36,798 nt of DNA from Oscillatoriales cyanobacterium CG2_30_40_61 (GCA_001873365.1 MNYZ01000053.1:1-36798); one strand, 5' to 3'. Shown: positions 8,169 through 18,203, numbered from the stretch's first letter. Program-made: numbers and translations. The notes: generated by a model not told the origin, from the sequence alone.

Positions 8169-8224
8169 TTCATAATTCATAATTCATAATTCATAATTCG
8201 TAATTCGTAATTCGTAATTCGTAA
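8169..8224. repeat. Second heptamer array (TTCATAA/TTCGTAA), 8 units
   Basis: Four TTCATAA units are followed by four TTCGTAA units without interruption. The array ends at 8224, directly against the CHAT-FHA stop codon (8225-8227). It differs in sequence from the AGGGAAC array 90 bp away but has the same 7-bp period. Confidence 0.9.
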
Positions 8225-9874
8225 TTACCCATTCCCTTCAATAATAAATTCTAACAATTGCCCCTGAGAACTGCCAAATTTCAACTGCATTCCCGATATT
8301 AACGGAATTTCTTGATGGTGGATGCGTTGCCATTCTTGAGTATGAAAAATTAAGGTTCCATAGCGAGAAAAATCCCTTAAAAAATAATTCGGTTGGGTTT
8401 TTCCATCGGAACTATGGCGACAAAAAATTTCGGCGTGTTTAGACGAAACCCACTGTTCAGAAATAATCACATCATTCCCTTCTGTGCGACCTACCCGCAT
8501 AAGTCCCGTATCAATCGGCCAAACCTGAGCCGGGGTATTAGTACCAGGGTTATAGAGTCGTAACCAGGCCCGAGGAACATCCCCAAACCCTGTCACCGAA
8601 CTGCTGGGCATTTCCGTCCTAATCTGTTCTAGCGGCTGGACTAACACCCCGTCAAATTCCGGGTGCATATATAATATCGGTAACGTCCAAGCAGGTTGAT
8701 TAAACTTATATAGGGCTAACAAATGCTGACGGCCTATGGCCACGGCCTGGTCAACGGGGAAACGTTCCCCTAAAGCTCTAGCAAAAGCCTGAATAAAGCT
8801 CAACGCCTCGGCGTCGGTAATCGAGTCCCGCATACCCAACACCGCCGGAACCCCGTGATGGATTAATACCTTAGCTAAACTACTGCTAGGAATGGCTTGA
8901 AATAGGGAATTAGAGGGGGTTGACACCGTTTCTACCGCCGGGTGAGCGCTCCAACAGGCATTAAACACCGCTAGAATAATCCCACATCGGACTAAGACCT
9001 GGGCTAATTCCGTCCCATTAATCGTGGTATCCGGACGCAGAAATAATAACCCACCATCGGGGGCCGGAACTCCATGTCCAGCATAAAATAAGACGTTATA
9101 GCGGTCGGTTTCTAATTCGGCAATCAGTTGTTCAACGGTCGGCGACCGCAGGGTTTTAACGCTACAGGGAACCCCGCTATCGACTCGATTTCCCAGGGTA
9201 TCTATGCCGCATTGTTCAAAGGCTTGACCCAGGGCGAGCGCTTCTTTTTCTAAAGCCAATTTCGATAATTCCGAATTAGGGGACACCCCAGGGGTTTGAC
9301 TTTCCCCCAAAACCAATAAAATATTCAACCCTTGGGCGACCAAACGCTGGGGGAGGGGGTTAACATCAAAGGTCGTGCGACTAAACCACAGATGTTGACT
9401 CAGGGATATGGCAGGTTGACCGCCTTGGGGCTGCATGGTTTCCCAAGGAATGGGGATTAAATCAGGATCTCGGAGGTCTAAGCGAATGCGTAGGGGTTGA
9501 TCCTGGCCAATGGCAATCCCTTGACTTCGGTGTAAACTAGCTTGAATTGACCCCTGAAATAACCATTGCCAGAGATTAATCCCAAATTGCTGCATTAAAC
9601 GGGTAGTATAACTAAGTTGTTGCCCCGAATTGGAAGCAGTAGTTAAGGACAAATTGGCAGGAGGAGAACACAAACTATTGGGAATACTATGGGGCGAAAA
9701 TAGTTCTAACCAAGCTTGCCAAGTTTGGGAAAGGGGTTCGGGCCAGCTACTATCATGGTGAACATATCCATTCCAATCGGGAGATTGTACCACCCAAGTT
9801 GCAAAATGATGGGCAACGGAGGTATTCATCCGAGCGATCGCAATACTTAAGCAAGGAGTTTCGGAGGGGGACAT
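8225..9874 (-). CDS. CHAT caspase-like protease domain fused to FHA domain
   Basis: This is a 549-residue protein. Residues about 180-410 form a CHAT (caspase-HetF-associated) domain: LFYAGHG places the catalytic His at 267, and AVFNACWSA places the catalytic Cys at 307. The C-terminal part is a forkhead-associated domain (about 455-540) with MRVGR (Arg463), SSKH (477-480) and RYGT, the phosphothreonine-binding core. The N-terminal 170 residues are a helical region often found before CHAT domains. CHAT proteases act in regulated proteolysis, including gasdermin and CRISPR-linked cell-death pathways; FHA suggests recruitment or control by Thr phosphorylation. No gasdermin or TPR partner is adjacent. 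The Ser/Thr kinase at 12544-17943 is a possible but unproven source of phosphorylation. Confidence 0.87.
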   Translation of the reverse strand: MSPSETPCLSIAIARMNTSVAHHFATWVVQSPDWNGYVHHDSSWPEPLSQTWQAWLELFSPHSIPNSLCSPPANLSLTTASNSGQQLSYTTRLMQQFGINLWQWLFQGSIQASLHRSQGIAIGQDQPLRIRLDLRDPDLIPIPWETMQPQGGQPAISLSQHLWFSRTTFDVNPLPQRLVAQGLNILLVLGESQTPGVSPNSELSKLALEKEALALGQAFEQCGIDTLGNRVDSGVPCSVKTLRSPTVEQLIAELETDRYNVLFYAGHGVPAPDGGLLFLRPDTTINGTELAQVLVRCGIILAVFNACWSAHPAVETVSTPSNSLFQAIPSSSLAKVLIHHGVPAVLGMRDSITDAEALSFIQAFARALGERFPVDQAVAIGRQHLLALYKFNQPAWTLPILYMHPEFDGVLVQPLEQIRTEMPSSSVTGFGDVPRAWLRLYNPGTNTPAQVWPIDTGLMRVGRTEGNDVIISEQWVSSKHAEIFCRHSSDGKTQPNYFLRDFSRYGTLIFHTQEWQRIHHQEIPLISGMQLKFGSSQGQLLEFIIEGNG

Positions 9875-10357
9875 TCAACTGAACACACAGTTTGATTGGA
9901 ATTTTCTGCTAGTTTATCGCGTTTTTAGCACCAGCGATCGGTTTTATATCCGAATTAACGGTAATCTAGGTTAAATATTATCTTAAAGGCAAAATTTCTG
10001 TGTAGAGGGACGGCGCGCCCATCCGTGTCAACTTAACACTAAAAGTAGGTGATCAAACCATCTGATCCCCAGTCAATTATCCCCCCTAACCCACGCCACT
10101 TGCTGCACTTGGGGAGACCCCAAGACCGCAGTGGCTCCCCAAGGGGGTATCAAAGTCCCCCTTGTTAAGGGGGATTTAGGGGGATCAGATCTCGGCTATA
10201 ATCAGAGGTTTTCGGCGGTCGTTGACACCCATGGGCTGCGCCTTGCCCCTAGGATGAATTAGATTTGGTAATTCCCAAACTTATAGGGTTCATTCTTTCT
10301 GTTCGGATGTTCCCTATTCTATAACAGAATTATTCAACCAGAAAAGGAGTTAGACCG
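9875..10357. repeat. 483-bp intergenic region with nested hairpin-forming repeats
   Basis: No gene is visible. Between about 10060 and 10190 several inverted repeats are nested: ATCTGATCCCC (10060-10070) pairs with GGGGATCAGAT (10180-10190); GCCACT (10095-10100) pairs with AGTGGC (10130-10135), enclosing CTTGGGG-aga-CCCCAAG (10108-10124); and CCCCCTT-gtt-AAGGGGG (10157-10173) forms its own stem. Similar CCCCCTT...AAGGGGGATTTAGGGGG sequences are dispersed in cyanobacteria. The segment should also hold the promoters of the divergent CHAT-FHA and glgX genes, though I could not assign them. Confidence 0.6.
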
Positions 10358-12502
10358 TTGAATACAGCAATTGATAATCGAGAAAACTTGCAAGGAGTGA
10401 AAGGCGTGTATCTTGATATTTTATCTGGTCAAAGCTACCCCTTGGGAGCCACAGTTTATGCCAATGGGGTGAATTTTTGTATTTTTTCTAAAAATTGTAC
10501 CGCTATAGAATTACTTTTATTTGATACCCCGGATGCCCACGAACCCACCCAGGTAATTGCCTTTGATCTTAAACATAATAAAACCTTTTATTATTGGCAT
10601 ATTTTTGTCCCAGGAATTCAAGCTGGACAAATTTATGGCTATCGCGTTTATGGCTTATATGAACCGGAATTAGGCTATCGTTTTGACCCGCAGAAAGTAT
10701 TATTAGATCCCTATGCCAAAGCCATTGTTAATACGGAAAATTATAGTCGGGCTGCGGCTTCTATTCCGGGGGATAATTGCGCCCAAGCCTTAAAAGGAGT
10801 GGTAGTTGATAAGCGAGGTTATGACTGGGAAGGAGATAAACCTTTAGAATTACCCTACGCCCAAACGATTATTTATGAACTGCACGTCGGTGGTTTTACC
10901 CGCAATCCTAACTCGGGAGTTGCTCCAGAAAAACGGGGAACCTATGCGGGATTAATTGAGAAAATTCCCTATTTAAAAGATTTAGGAATTACCGCCGTGG
11001 AATTACTCCCAATTCATCAATTTGATCAACAGGATGCCGTTCCTCCTCGGAGTAATTATTGGGGTTATAGTACCATTTCCTTTTTTGCTCCCCATCGCGA
11101 ATATAGTTCTAATCGAGATGCTTCTGGCCCGATTAATGAGTTTAGAGATATGGTCAAGGCTTTTCATAAAGCTGGAATTGAAGTGATTTTAGATGTGGTT
11201 TATAACCATACCGCCGAAGGGAATGAAGAAGGCCCGACCTTATCATTTCGCGGATTAGATAACAGTATGTATTATATTTTAGAGAAAGATAATCCGGCTT
11301 ATTATAGTAATTATAGTGGCTGCGGAAATACCATTAAAGCTAATCATGAAATCTCGGGACAGTTAATTATTGATAGTCTGAGATATTGGGTTTCAGAAAT
11401 GCACGTCGATGGATTTCGCTTTGATTTAGCTTCGATTTTATCCCGGGATAAAGAAGGAAATCCGATTGAAGATGCCCCGATTTTATGGATTATTAAATCT
11501 GACCCGGTATTAGCCGGAGCTAAATTAATTGTCGAAGCCTGGGACGCCGGAGGATTATATCAAGTTGGCTCTTTAGCGGGCGATCGTTTTGCGGAATGGA
11601 ACGGACAATTTAGGGATGATGTCCGTCGTTTTGTCAAGGGAGATGAAGGACAAGTTGAAAAGTTAGCCTATCGAATTATGGGAAGTCCTGACATTTATCC
11701 CCATCCCGATCGAGAAGTGCATTGTAGTATTAATTTTGTTACCTGTCATGATGGTTTTACTCTGCATGATTTAGTCTGTTATAATGAAAAACAAAATCAG
11801 GCTAATGGCGAGGAAAATCGAGACGGTTCTGAATATAATTTTAGTTGGAATTGTGGTATTGAAGGGCCGACGGATGACCTCTATATTCAAGCCTTACGCC
11901 TGCAACAAATTAAAAATCTGTGGGTGATTTTATTATTGTCTCAAGGGACTCCGATGATGTTAATGGGGGATGAGGTTTGTCGGACACAATTGGGAAATAA
12001 TAACGCCTACTGTCAAGATAATCCTTTAGGGTGGTTTGACTGGAGTGATGTGGGGAAAAATCCTGATGTCTTGCGGTTTGTAAAAAGTTTAATTCGGTTT
12101 AAAAAAGAACTCCATCTTTTTCAATTAGATGATATTTTAGAAATGAATGTGGAGAGTGATTCTCCCTATGTAATTTGGCATGGAGTGAAGATAGGAAAAC
12201 CCGACTTACATGATAGTTCTCGCACCATTGCTTTTAGTTTATATCATCCCCAAAAAGGCGAACATCTCCATATTATGTTAAATTCCTATTGGGAACCTTT
12301 GAACTTTCAATTACCGCCTCTATTCAAAGTGGGAGAACGTTGGCATCGTTTGGTAGATACGGCTTTAGCGGTTCCTAATGATATTAGTCGCTTAAAAGTT
12401 GCCCCTCCAATCACAGGAAGATATTATCATCTTAGCCCCCGTTCTGCTGTGGTTTTAATTGCTATGGTCGGAAAAGCTGGAACACCCGAACACCGGATGT
12501 AA
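10358..12502 (+). CDS. glgX: Glycogen debranching enzyme GlgX (isoamylase-type)
   Basis: This GH13 glycoside hydrolase (714 residues) cleaves alpha-1,6 branches of glycogen, mainly short outer chains trimmed by phosphorylase. The N-terminal CBM48-like domain covers about 20-120. The catalytic barrel has LDVVYNHTAEGNEEGP (family region I), DGFRFDLASIL with nucleophile Asp356, IVEAWDAGG with acid/base Glu393, and VTCHDGFTLHDL with Asp465. The start is a TTG at 10358, chosen because an AAAGGAGT ribosome-binding site ends 7 bases before it. The length matches the family. The gene stands alone and converges on the large kinase gene across a hairpin. It acts in cytosolic glycogen breakdown, needed in the dark. 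Confidence 0.95.
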   Translation: MNTAIDNRENLQGVKGVYLDILSGQSYPLGATVYANGVNFCIFSKNCTAIELLLFDTPDAHEPTQVIAFDLKHNKTFYYWHIFVPGIQAGQIYGYRVYGLYEPELGYRFDPQKVLLDPYAKAIVNTENYSRAAASIPGDNCAQALKGVVVDKRGYDWEGDKPLELPYAQTIIYELHVGGFTRNPNSGVAPEKRGTYAGLIEKIPYLKDLGITAVELLPIHQFDQQDAVPPRSNYWGYSTISFFAPHREYSSNRDASGPINEFRDMVKAFHKAGIEVILDVVYNHTAEGNEEGPTLSFRGLDNSMYYILEKDNPAYYSNYSGCGNTIKANHEISGQLIIDSLRYWVSEMHVDGFRFDLASILSRDKEGNPIEDAPILWIIKSDPVLAGAKLIVEAWDAGGLYQVGSLAGDRFAEWNGQFRDDVRRFVKGDEGQVEKLAYRIMGSPDIYPHPDREVHCSINFVTCHDGFTLHDLVCYNEKQNQANGEENRDGSEYNFSWNCGIEGPTDDLYIQALRLQQIKNLWVILLLSQGTPMMLMGDEVCRTQLGNNNAYCQDNPLGWFDWSDVGKNPDVLRFVKSLIRFKKELHLFQLDDILEMNVESDSPYVIWHGVKIGKPDLHDSSRTIAFSLYHPQKGEHLHIMLNSYWEPLNFQLPPLFKVGERWHRLVDTALAVPNDISRLKVAPPITGRYYHLSPRSAVVLIAMVGKAGTPEHRM

Positions 12503-12514
12503 CCAGAAGATGTG

Positions 12515-12536
12515 GGGGTAATTCCTGAATTACCCC
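12515..12536. terminator. Hairpin between convergent glgX and kinase genes
   Basis: GGGGTAATT (12515-12523) and AATTACCCC (12528-12536) form a perfect 9-bp stem with a 4-base loop, between the glgX stop (12502) and the kinase stop (12544). A short T-run (ATTTTAATTA) follows on the plus strand, so termination of glgX is the best reading. Confidence 0.6.
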
Positions 12537-12543
12537 GGCGATT

Positions 12544-15500
12544 TTAATTAGCCGCTAAAATAATGGTAAAATCAGTTCCTTGACCTAAGACGGAATTGAC
12601 TTGAATCTCTCCCCCATGTTTTTCTACCACAATTTGACGGGCGATCGCTAGTCCTAAACCCGTGCCCTTCCCGACTAATTTCGTTGTGAATAAATGATCA
12701 AATATTTTTTGTTTAACTTCTTCGGTCATCCCCTGACCATTATCAGCAATATTAATCTTAACCTGGTTATCTACTAAGGAAGTTGTAATGGTAATTCGAT
12801 TAGGGTTTGCCTTGATTTCTTCCAAACTTTGATGGATATTTAACTCATCTAAAGCATCGATCGCATTTGCTAAAATATTCATAAATACCTGATTCAGTTG
12901 ACCCGGAAAACACTTAATTTCAGGTAAGTTACCATAGTTAGTTATCACTTCAATCGCCGGACGTTGTGCGTTTGCTTTCAAGCGATGTTTGAGAATTAAA
13001 AGGGTGCTATTAATTCCTTCGTGAATATTAAATTGCACTTTATCATCTCGATCCGCCCGGGAAAAAGTGCGCAGTGAAGTGCTAATATTTTTTAGGCGAT
13101 CGCAGGCTATTACCATAGAATTTAATAGAGTTGGCAAGTCTTCTAAATTGTAATCTAAGTCAACTTCTTGGGCATGGTGTTTAATTTTTTCCCCCGGATT
13201 AGGGAAAGTTTCTTGATAGAGTTTTAAATGTTCAACTAGGTCAAAAAAAGTAGGTTTAGCCTGTTTGAGACTCGCAAAAATAAACCCTAAAGGATTATTC
13301 ATTTCGTGAGCAACACCCGCCACTAAATTACCAAGAGCCGACATTTTCTCATTTTGTACAAGTTGTAAATGGGCGTTTTTTAGATTATTTATTGCATCTT
13401 CTAGGGCTTGGGATTTTTGCTGTTCTTGCTCATACAGTCGAGCATTTTCCAGAGAAATTGCTACCTGAGTACAGATTAAATTCAGGAGTTCCACCCGATC
13501 ACGGGTAAATGCTCCGACCGTGAGATTATTTTCTAAATATAAAACTCCAATCAAATTTCCTTGATTGATAATTGGGCTACAAAGAATACTTTTAGGCAGA
13601 TATTTTTGAATATAATTATCAGCAATAAATCGATAATTAATCGCCGCATTAGCTAATACTAAAGGTTCCCTAGTCCGATTGACTGTATTAACTAAACTAA
13701 TCGCTACATCTGAACTTGATTCTAGGGGAATTGAGGGTAAGAGTTGTGGTGATTTTCCCTCCTCTACCAAAGCGACTAATTCTAAGGAACTATCTTGTTT
13801 AAGAAGTAACACACACTTACTCGCTCCGGCATTAGTAATCACCATTTTTAGGAGAGTAGTGATTAATTGATCCCGTTCAATTTCCCGAGAAATCGCTTGA
13901 GAGGCTTTGATCAAAGTTGCCAAATCTAGGACTTCAGAGATACTGGTAGAGGTTTTAGTCCCATCCATCGTTCCCCCGGTGATCGTTTCCCCAACAGAGT
14001 CCGTAACCCGAGGTTGTTGCAGGATGGGTGTCAGGAGTTGGGGATAGGATTTTTCCAAATCCGCAACTTTAGCTTTAGCTCCCCAACGGGCATAACAGTA
14101 GTAGGCTTCTTGCATATATCCGGCGGCGACTTTCTGTTTATCCCATTCGCAATAAAATCTGGCGGCGAGTTCATTGGCGAGTCCTTCTTCTTGAATAAAA
14201 CCATGGGTTTTAGCCCCGGCGATCGCCCGATCATAAAACTCGATTGCCTCAGCTTTGTGACCTAAAATCCGCTCCTTTTCTGCCCGAATTAAATCACATT
14301 TATGAGTAAAATTCATCGGTGCATGGGTTGCCCAGTGACTTAGATGTTCAAGATCCTTAGTCACCGCGTCACTGATGGGCAAGGTCTTGGTATTAGCCAG
14401 TAACGTCAGGGCATGATAGAAATAAAACACCCCATAGAACACCGTCCCAATAATACTACCAATAGTTTTCTCAGCAATTTCCGCCCTTTCTAGGGCGTCT
14501 TCGGGTTGGCCAAAATGGTAAGCTAGAACCAATTTATGAGCATTAACACTGCCGATGGAGTAGGTATCCCCGGCTAATTGATGTTGAGGAAATCGGGTGG
14601 TTTCATCGTAGGCTGTCCCCACCAGTTGCTGCGGATCATCGGCTGCACCCGTCCAATTTAAAACCGCTTGTTGGACAATTTGATGAAAGTTGAGAGCGGT
14701 GGTTTGTTTGAGTTGGGCGATCGCTTCGCCATAGGTTTGCATTTCTTCCCGCAGTTGGAGCAGTTCACTTCCGGCCCCATAAGCCAGTTGACATCGGTTA
14801 TAGACACAGTAGGCCGCGAACTCTAAGTCTCCCGATGCCAAACCCGCTTGATAACCTTCGAGTAAAGGCATTAATACTGTGTGAATCGGCCGTTGCCAAA
14901 TCCGCACAAAGGGATAAACTAAATTGATGATTTTGGCTTTAAAACTTGATGCTTTCAAGGTTTCCATTAAGGCGATCGCAATATCCGCCGCCCGATTTCC
15001 GGCAATAATTTCCCCCCCATAGGCACAAAGAATTAGTCCATAGGTGGAATAGGCATAGGGAGTTTGAATTGCATTGCCAAACTGAAGGGATAACTCAATT
15101 TGTTTGAGGACAATTAACGGATAAAGTGTTGGGGAACCCATATAGGCAGCCGAGGCCATACTGCTAAGAATATTCATGGCGGCTAGATATTTAGGATCGC
15201 CCATCGGGGGCAAATTGATCACATTTTCAATCCTGAGTCCCTGGCCAATAGCCTCCAGAGCCGGAGCAACCATCTCTGGGGTGGGATGTTCGGGCAATTC
15301 CACATCCAACTGTTGCAGGGTTGTCCGGGCGACCTGAATTGCCTCTGATAACTGATTCTGGGCAATTAAGGATTGAATTTGGATTTCTAAAATTTTGACC
15401 TGTTCTAGGGGGCTAGAAGTATGCTGTAGAACGGTTTTTACCCAAGCCTCTACCCGCTCAAATTCCCCAATCAGACAGGCTGAATTAGCGGCTTCGGTGT

Positions 15501-17943
15501 GCAATTCCAAAGTGAGAATCGGCTGTCTGTTCCAGGGATTAGAATTGTCAGGGTCTAACAGTTGTAGCCCCAGGTCACAATATTGGGCCGCTGCCGGGTA
15601 AGCTGCTGAGAGTCGGGCTTTGCGCCCCGCCATCAGATTCAAATTAGCCAGATGATCTCGTTGTTCGGTGCTGGTGATTTGGTCGATACCTAGGTTAAAT
15701 TGACTAACAATGGCAAAAATTTTCTCATCGAGTTGCTCGGGTGCGGTCTGAGCTAATAGCAATTGACCAATTTGCAAATGCAAGGCGGGTTTTTGGTCGT
15801 CGGGAATTAGGGAATAGGCGGCTTGTTGGACGCGATCATGGAGGAATTTATAATGAGCATTAGCAGTAGTTGGATTGACGCTGGAAATCCCGTCAGATTG
15901 GGTAAAGAATTTATAGACTTCGGTAATCGGAACAATCAAACCTTCTTGTAAGGCTTTCCATAGTTTATCCGCCATTAAGGTCAGAGATTGAGAGGTTTCT
16001 GAAACTATGGCTAAAGTGGCTAAATCAAACTGCGCTCCAATACAAGCGGCTAATTTTACAACTTCCTGAGTTTCTATTGGTAATTTCTGTAATTGCAGCG
16101 CCATAAATTCAACAATATCATCGGTAATTGCTAAGGCTTTGATTTGAGAAATATCACATTGCCAATGACAAATATCCCAATTAAAGTTAATCAGTTTTTC
16201 ATCATATAGGGATTTCAGAAACTGGGTAACAAAAAATGGATTTCCTTGGGTTTTTTGATAAACTAATTTTGTTAAAGGTTGGGTCAGAGATGATTCACTA
16301 TGCAGCGTATCTACTACTAAGCAATTTAGATCCGATTCACTTAAAGGTAGCAAAGTTATTGTATTAATTGTCGCTCCGATTTTCCCGATCTCATCTAGGG
16401 TTAATATCAGGGGGTGAACGGGGGAAACTTCATGATCTCGATAGGCTCCTAATATCAATAAATGTCCGGTATCTTGGATTAATAATTTGAGTAAATTCAG
16501 TGAAGCTAAATCTGCCCATTGCCAGTCATCTAAAAACATGACTAAGGGATGTTCACTGCTGGTAAAGACTTGCATAAACTGGGAAAATAGCAGATTAAAC
16601 CGATTTTGGGCAGCGCTTCCTGATAGTTCGGTTGCTGGTGGTTGTTTACCGATGATATTTTCTAATTCAGGAATCACATCAATTAAGACTTGTCCGTTAT
16701 CTCCTACTGCTGCTAATATTTGGGCTTTCCAAGTTTCTAGTTGAATCTGGGATTCTGATAATAATTGTCCGATTAAATCACGGAAAGCTTGCACAAAAGC
16801 ACTAAAGGGAATGTTACGTTGAAATTGGTCATATTTGCCTTTAATAAAATAACCCCGTTGACGGACAATGGGTTTATGAATTTCATTAATTAGGGCGGTT
16901 TTCCCAATCCCAGAAAAACCTGCAACTAGCATTATTTCAGCGTTCCCGGTGCTGACTCTTTCAAAAGCTGCTAAAAGTTGAGTTACTTCTGGTTCTCGAC
17001 CGTAGAGTTTTTCGGGAATTAAAAAGCGATCGCATAGATCCCGTTCTCCAATTTTAAAGGTTTCTATTTTACCCGTTTGTTGAATTTGAGTTAAACAATT
17101 TTCTAAATCATATTTTATTCCTAAAGCACTTTGATAGCGGTTTTCTGCATTTTTAGCCATTAATTTATTGACGATTTCTGAGAGTAGAGGAGGAATTTTT
17201 GAATTGATTTTATGGACTAATGGCGGTACTTTGGCGATATGACAATGGACTAACTCCATCGGGTCATTAGATTGAAAAGGTAATTTTTTTGTGAGTAATT
17301 TGTAGAAAGTTACACCTAAAGAATAAAAGTCGGTTCGATAGTCAACTCCTCGATTCATTCGTCCGGTTTGTTCGGGAGAAATATAGGTCAGTGTTCCTTC
17401 TAAGACATTAGGATTAAGCAGTGTTTGTGTTTCCCTAGGTAGCAAGGAAGCAATACTAAAATCAATTAATTTTATTTGTTTAGTTTCGGGGTTAATTAAA
17501 ATATTACTGGGTTTAATATCTTTATGAATAATTCGCTCTCGATAGAGTATATTTAAGGTATTACAGAGGGTGATCGCTATCTGTAAAAAATCAACTAAAG
17601 AGAGGATATTTTTCCCGTTAACAATCCATTCTTGCAAAGACATTCCGCCAAAATCTTCCATGACTAACACATAGCCATTTTGGTAGACTTCTAGGCTATA
17701 GGTTTCGATGATTAGAGGGGATTTGAGATGTTTAGTAATCGTGTATTGATTGCAAAAATGGACTAATTCACCAAAGGTGGGATAATCGTTTTTCAGCAGT
17801 TTAATAATTACAGATAATTGATCACTTTTACGAATAGCCCGATAAACTAAGGTGCGACTTCCTGAATAAACTGTTTCGACAATTTGATAGTCGAGAATTT
17901 TAATATTTGTGTGATTGTTGCTATTTTTGTTGGAGTTCTTCAT
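12544..17943 (-). CDS. Trifunctional Ser/Thr kinase - ATPase - GAF - histidine kinase
   Basis: This 1799-residue multidomain signalling protein belongs to the HstK-like class found in filamentous cyanobacteria. Domains in order: a Hanks-type kinase (about 20-290) with Lys48, HKDIKPSN (catalytic Asp142) and DFS in place of DFG at 161-163; an AAA/STAND ATPase with Walker A GFSGIGKTAL (342-351) and FLDDWQWAD; a long helical TPR-like region; a GAF domain (about 1330-1490); and a histidine kinase with VAGVAHEMNNP (phosphoryl His at about 1546), an N-box with NAIDAL, DNGQGM, and GKGTGLGLAIAR. All three catalytic modules look intact. No transmembrane segment is evident, so it is probably cytosolic. 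No response regulator gene is adjacent, so its partner is elsewhere. The input signal is unknown. Confidence 0.93.
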   Translation of the reverse strand: MKNSNKNSNNHTNIKILDYQIVETVYSGSRTLVYRAIRKSDQLSVIIKLLKNDYPTFGELVHFCNQYTITKHLKSPLIIETYSLEVYQNGYVLVMEDFGGMSLQEWIVNGKNILSLVDFLQIAITLCNTLNILYRERIIHKDIKPSNILINPETKQIKLIDFSIASLLPRETQTLLNPNVLEGTLTYISPEQTGRMNRGVDYRTDFYSLGVTFYKLLTKKLPFQSNDPMELVHCHIAKVPPLVHKINSKIPPLLSEIVNKLMAKNAENRYQSALGIKYDLENCLTQIQQTGKIETFKIGERDLCDRFLIPEKLYGREPEVTQLLAAFERVSTGNAEIMLVAGFSGIGKTALINEIHKPIVRQRGYFIKGKYDQFQRNIPFSAFVQAFRDLIGQLLSESQIQLETWKAQILAAVGDNGQVLIDVIPELENIIGKQPPATELSGSAAQNRFNLLFSQFMQVFTSSEHPLVMFLDDWQWADLASLNLLKLLIQDTGHLLILGAYRDHEVSPVHPLILTLDEIGKIGATINTITLLPLSESDLNCLVVDTLHSESSLTQPLTKLVYQKTQGNPFFVTQFLKSLYDEKLINFNWDICHWQCDISQIKALAITDDIVEFMALQLQKLPIETQEVVKLAACIGAQFDLATLAIVSETSQSLTLMADKLWKALQEGLIVPITEVYKFFTQSDGISSVNPTTANAHYKFLHDRVQQAAYSLIPDDQKPALHLQIGQLLLAQTAPEQLDEKIFAIVSQFNLGIDQITSTEQRDHLANLNLMAGRKARLSAAYPAAAQYCDLGLQLLDPDNSNPWNRQPILTLELHTEAANSACLIGEFERVEAWVKTVLQHTSSPLEQVKILEIQIQSLIAQNQLSEAIQVARTTLQQLDVELPEHPTPEMVAPALEAIGQGLRIENVINLPPMGDPKYLAAMNILSSMASAAYMGSPTLYPLIVLKQIELSLQFGNAIQTPYAYSTYGLILCAYGGEIIAGNRAADIAIALMETLKASSFKAKIINLVYPFVRIWQRPIHTVLMPLLEGYQAGLASGDLEFAAYCVYNRCQLAYGAGSELLQLREEMQTYGEAIAQLKQTTALNFHQIVQQAVLNWTGAADDPQQLVGTAYDETTRFPQHQLAGDTYSIGSVNAHKLVLAYHFGQPEDALERAEIAEKTIGSIIGTVFYGVFYFYHALTLLANTKTLPISDAVTKDLEHLSHWATHAPMNFTHKCDLIRAEKERILGHKAEAIEFYDRAIAGAKTHGFIQEEGLANELAARFYCEWDKQKVAAGYMQEAYYCYARWGAKAKVADLEKSYPQLLTPILQQPRVTDSVGETITGGTMDGTKTSTSISEVLDLATLIKASQAISREIERDQLITTLLKMVITNAGASKCVLLLKQDSSLELVALVEEGKSPQLLPSIPLESSSDVAISLVNTVNRTREPLVLANAAINYRFIADNYIQKYLPKSILCSPIINQGNLIGVLYLENNLTVGAFTRDRVELLNLICTQVAISLENARLYEQEQQKSQALEDAINNLKNAHLQLVQNEKMSALGNLVAGVAHEMNNPLGFIFASLKQAKPTFFDLVEHLKLYQETFPNPGEKIKHHAQEVDLDYNLEDLPTLLNSMVIACDRLKNISTSLRTFSRADRDDKVQFNIHEGINSTLLILKHRLKANAQRPAIEVITNYGNLPEIKCFPGQLNQVFMNILANAIDALDELNIHQSLEEIKANPNRITITTSLVDNQVKINIADNGQGMTEEVKQKIFDHLFTTKLVGKGTGLGLAIARQIVVEKHGGEIQVNSVLGQGTDFTIILAAN

Positions 17944-18203
17944 AGCCGTATTTGAAAATTAATTAATGTTAGGTTGGTTAAATGTGTAATTTATAAAGTT
18001 TTGTGATTAATTTTTTCACAATTGATGGCTGTTTACTGGATTTTTTGGTAGTTTTATTAGAATTTTATCACGATCATTAGAGCATCACCCAAAATTTGTC
18101 CAATTTTTGAACCGACAAATGATGAGTTTGTTTATGGTTGCGATGCGTAAAGCCCAACAACGAACTTTTTTATATGTGGGAATAATTATGACCACCTATT
18201 TAT

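Noticed and set aside
13679-16744. Several plus-strand frames of 60-85 codons inside the large kinase gene
   Set aside because: They lie antisense to a well-supported 1799-codon gene with all domains intact and show no domain of their own.
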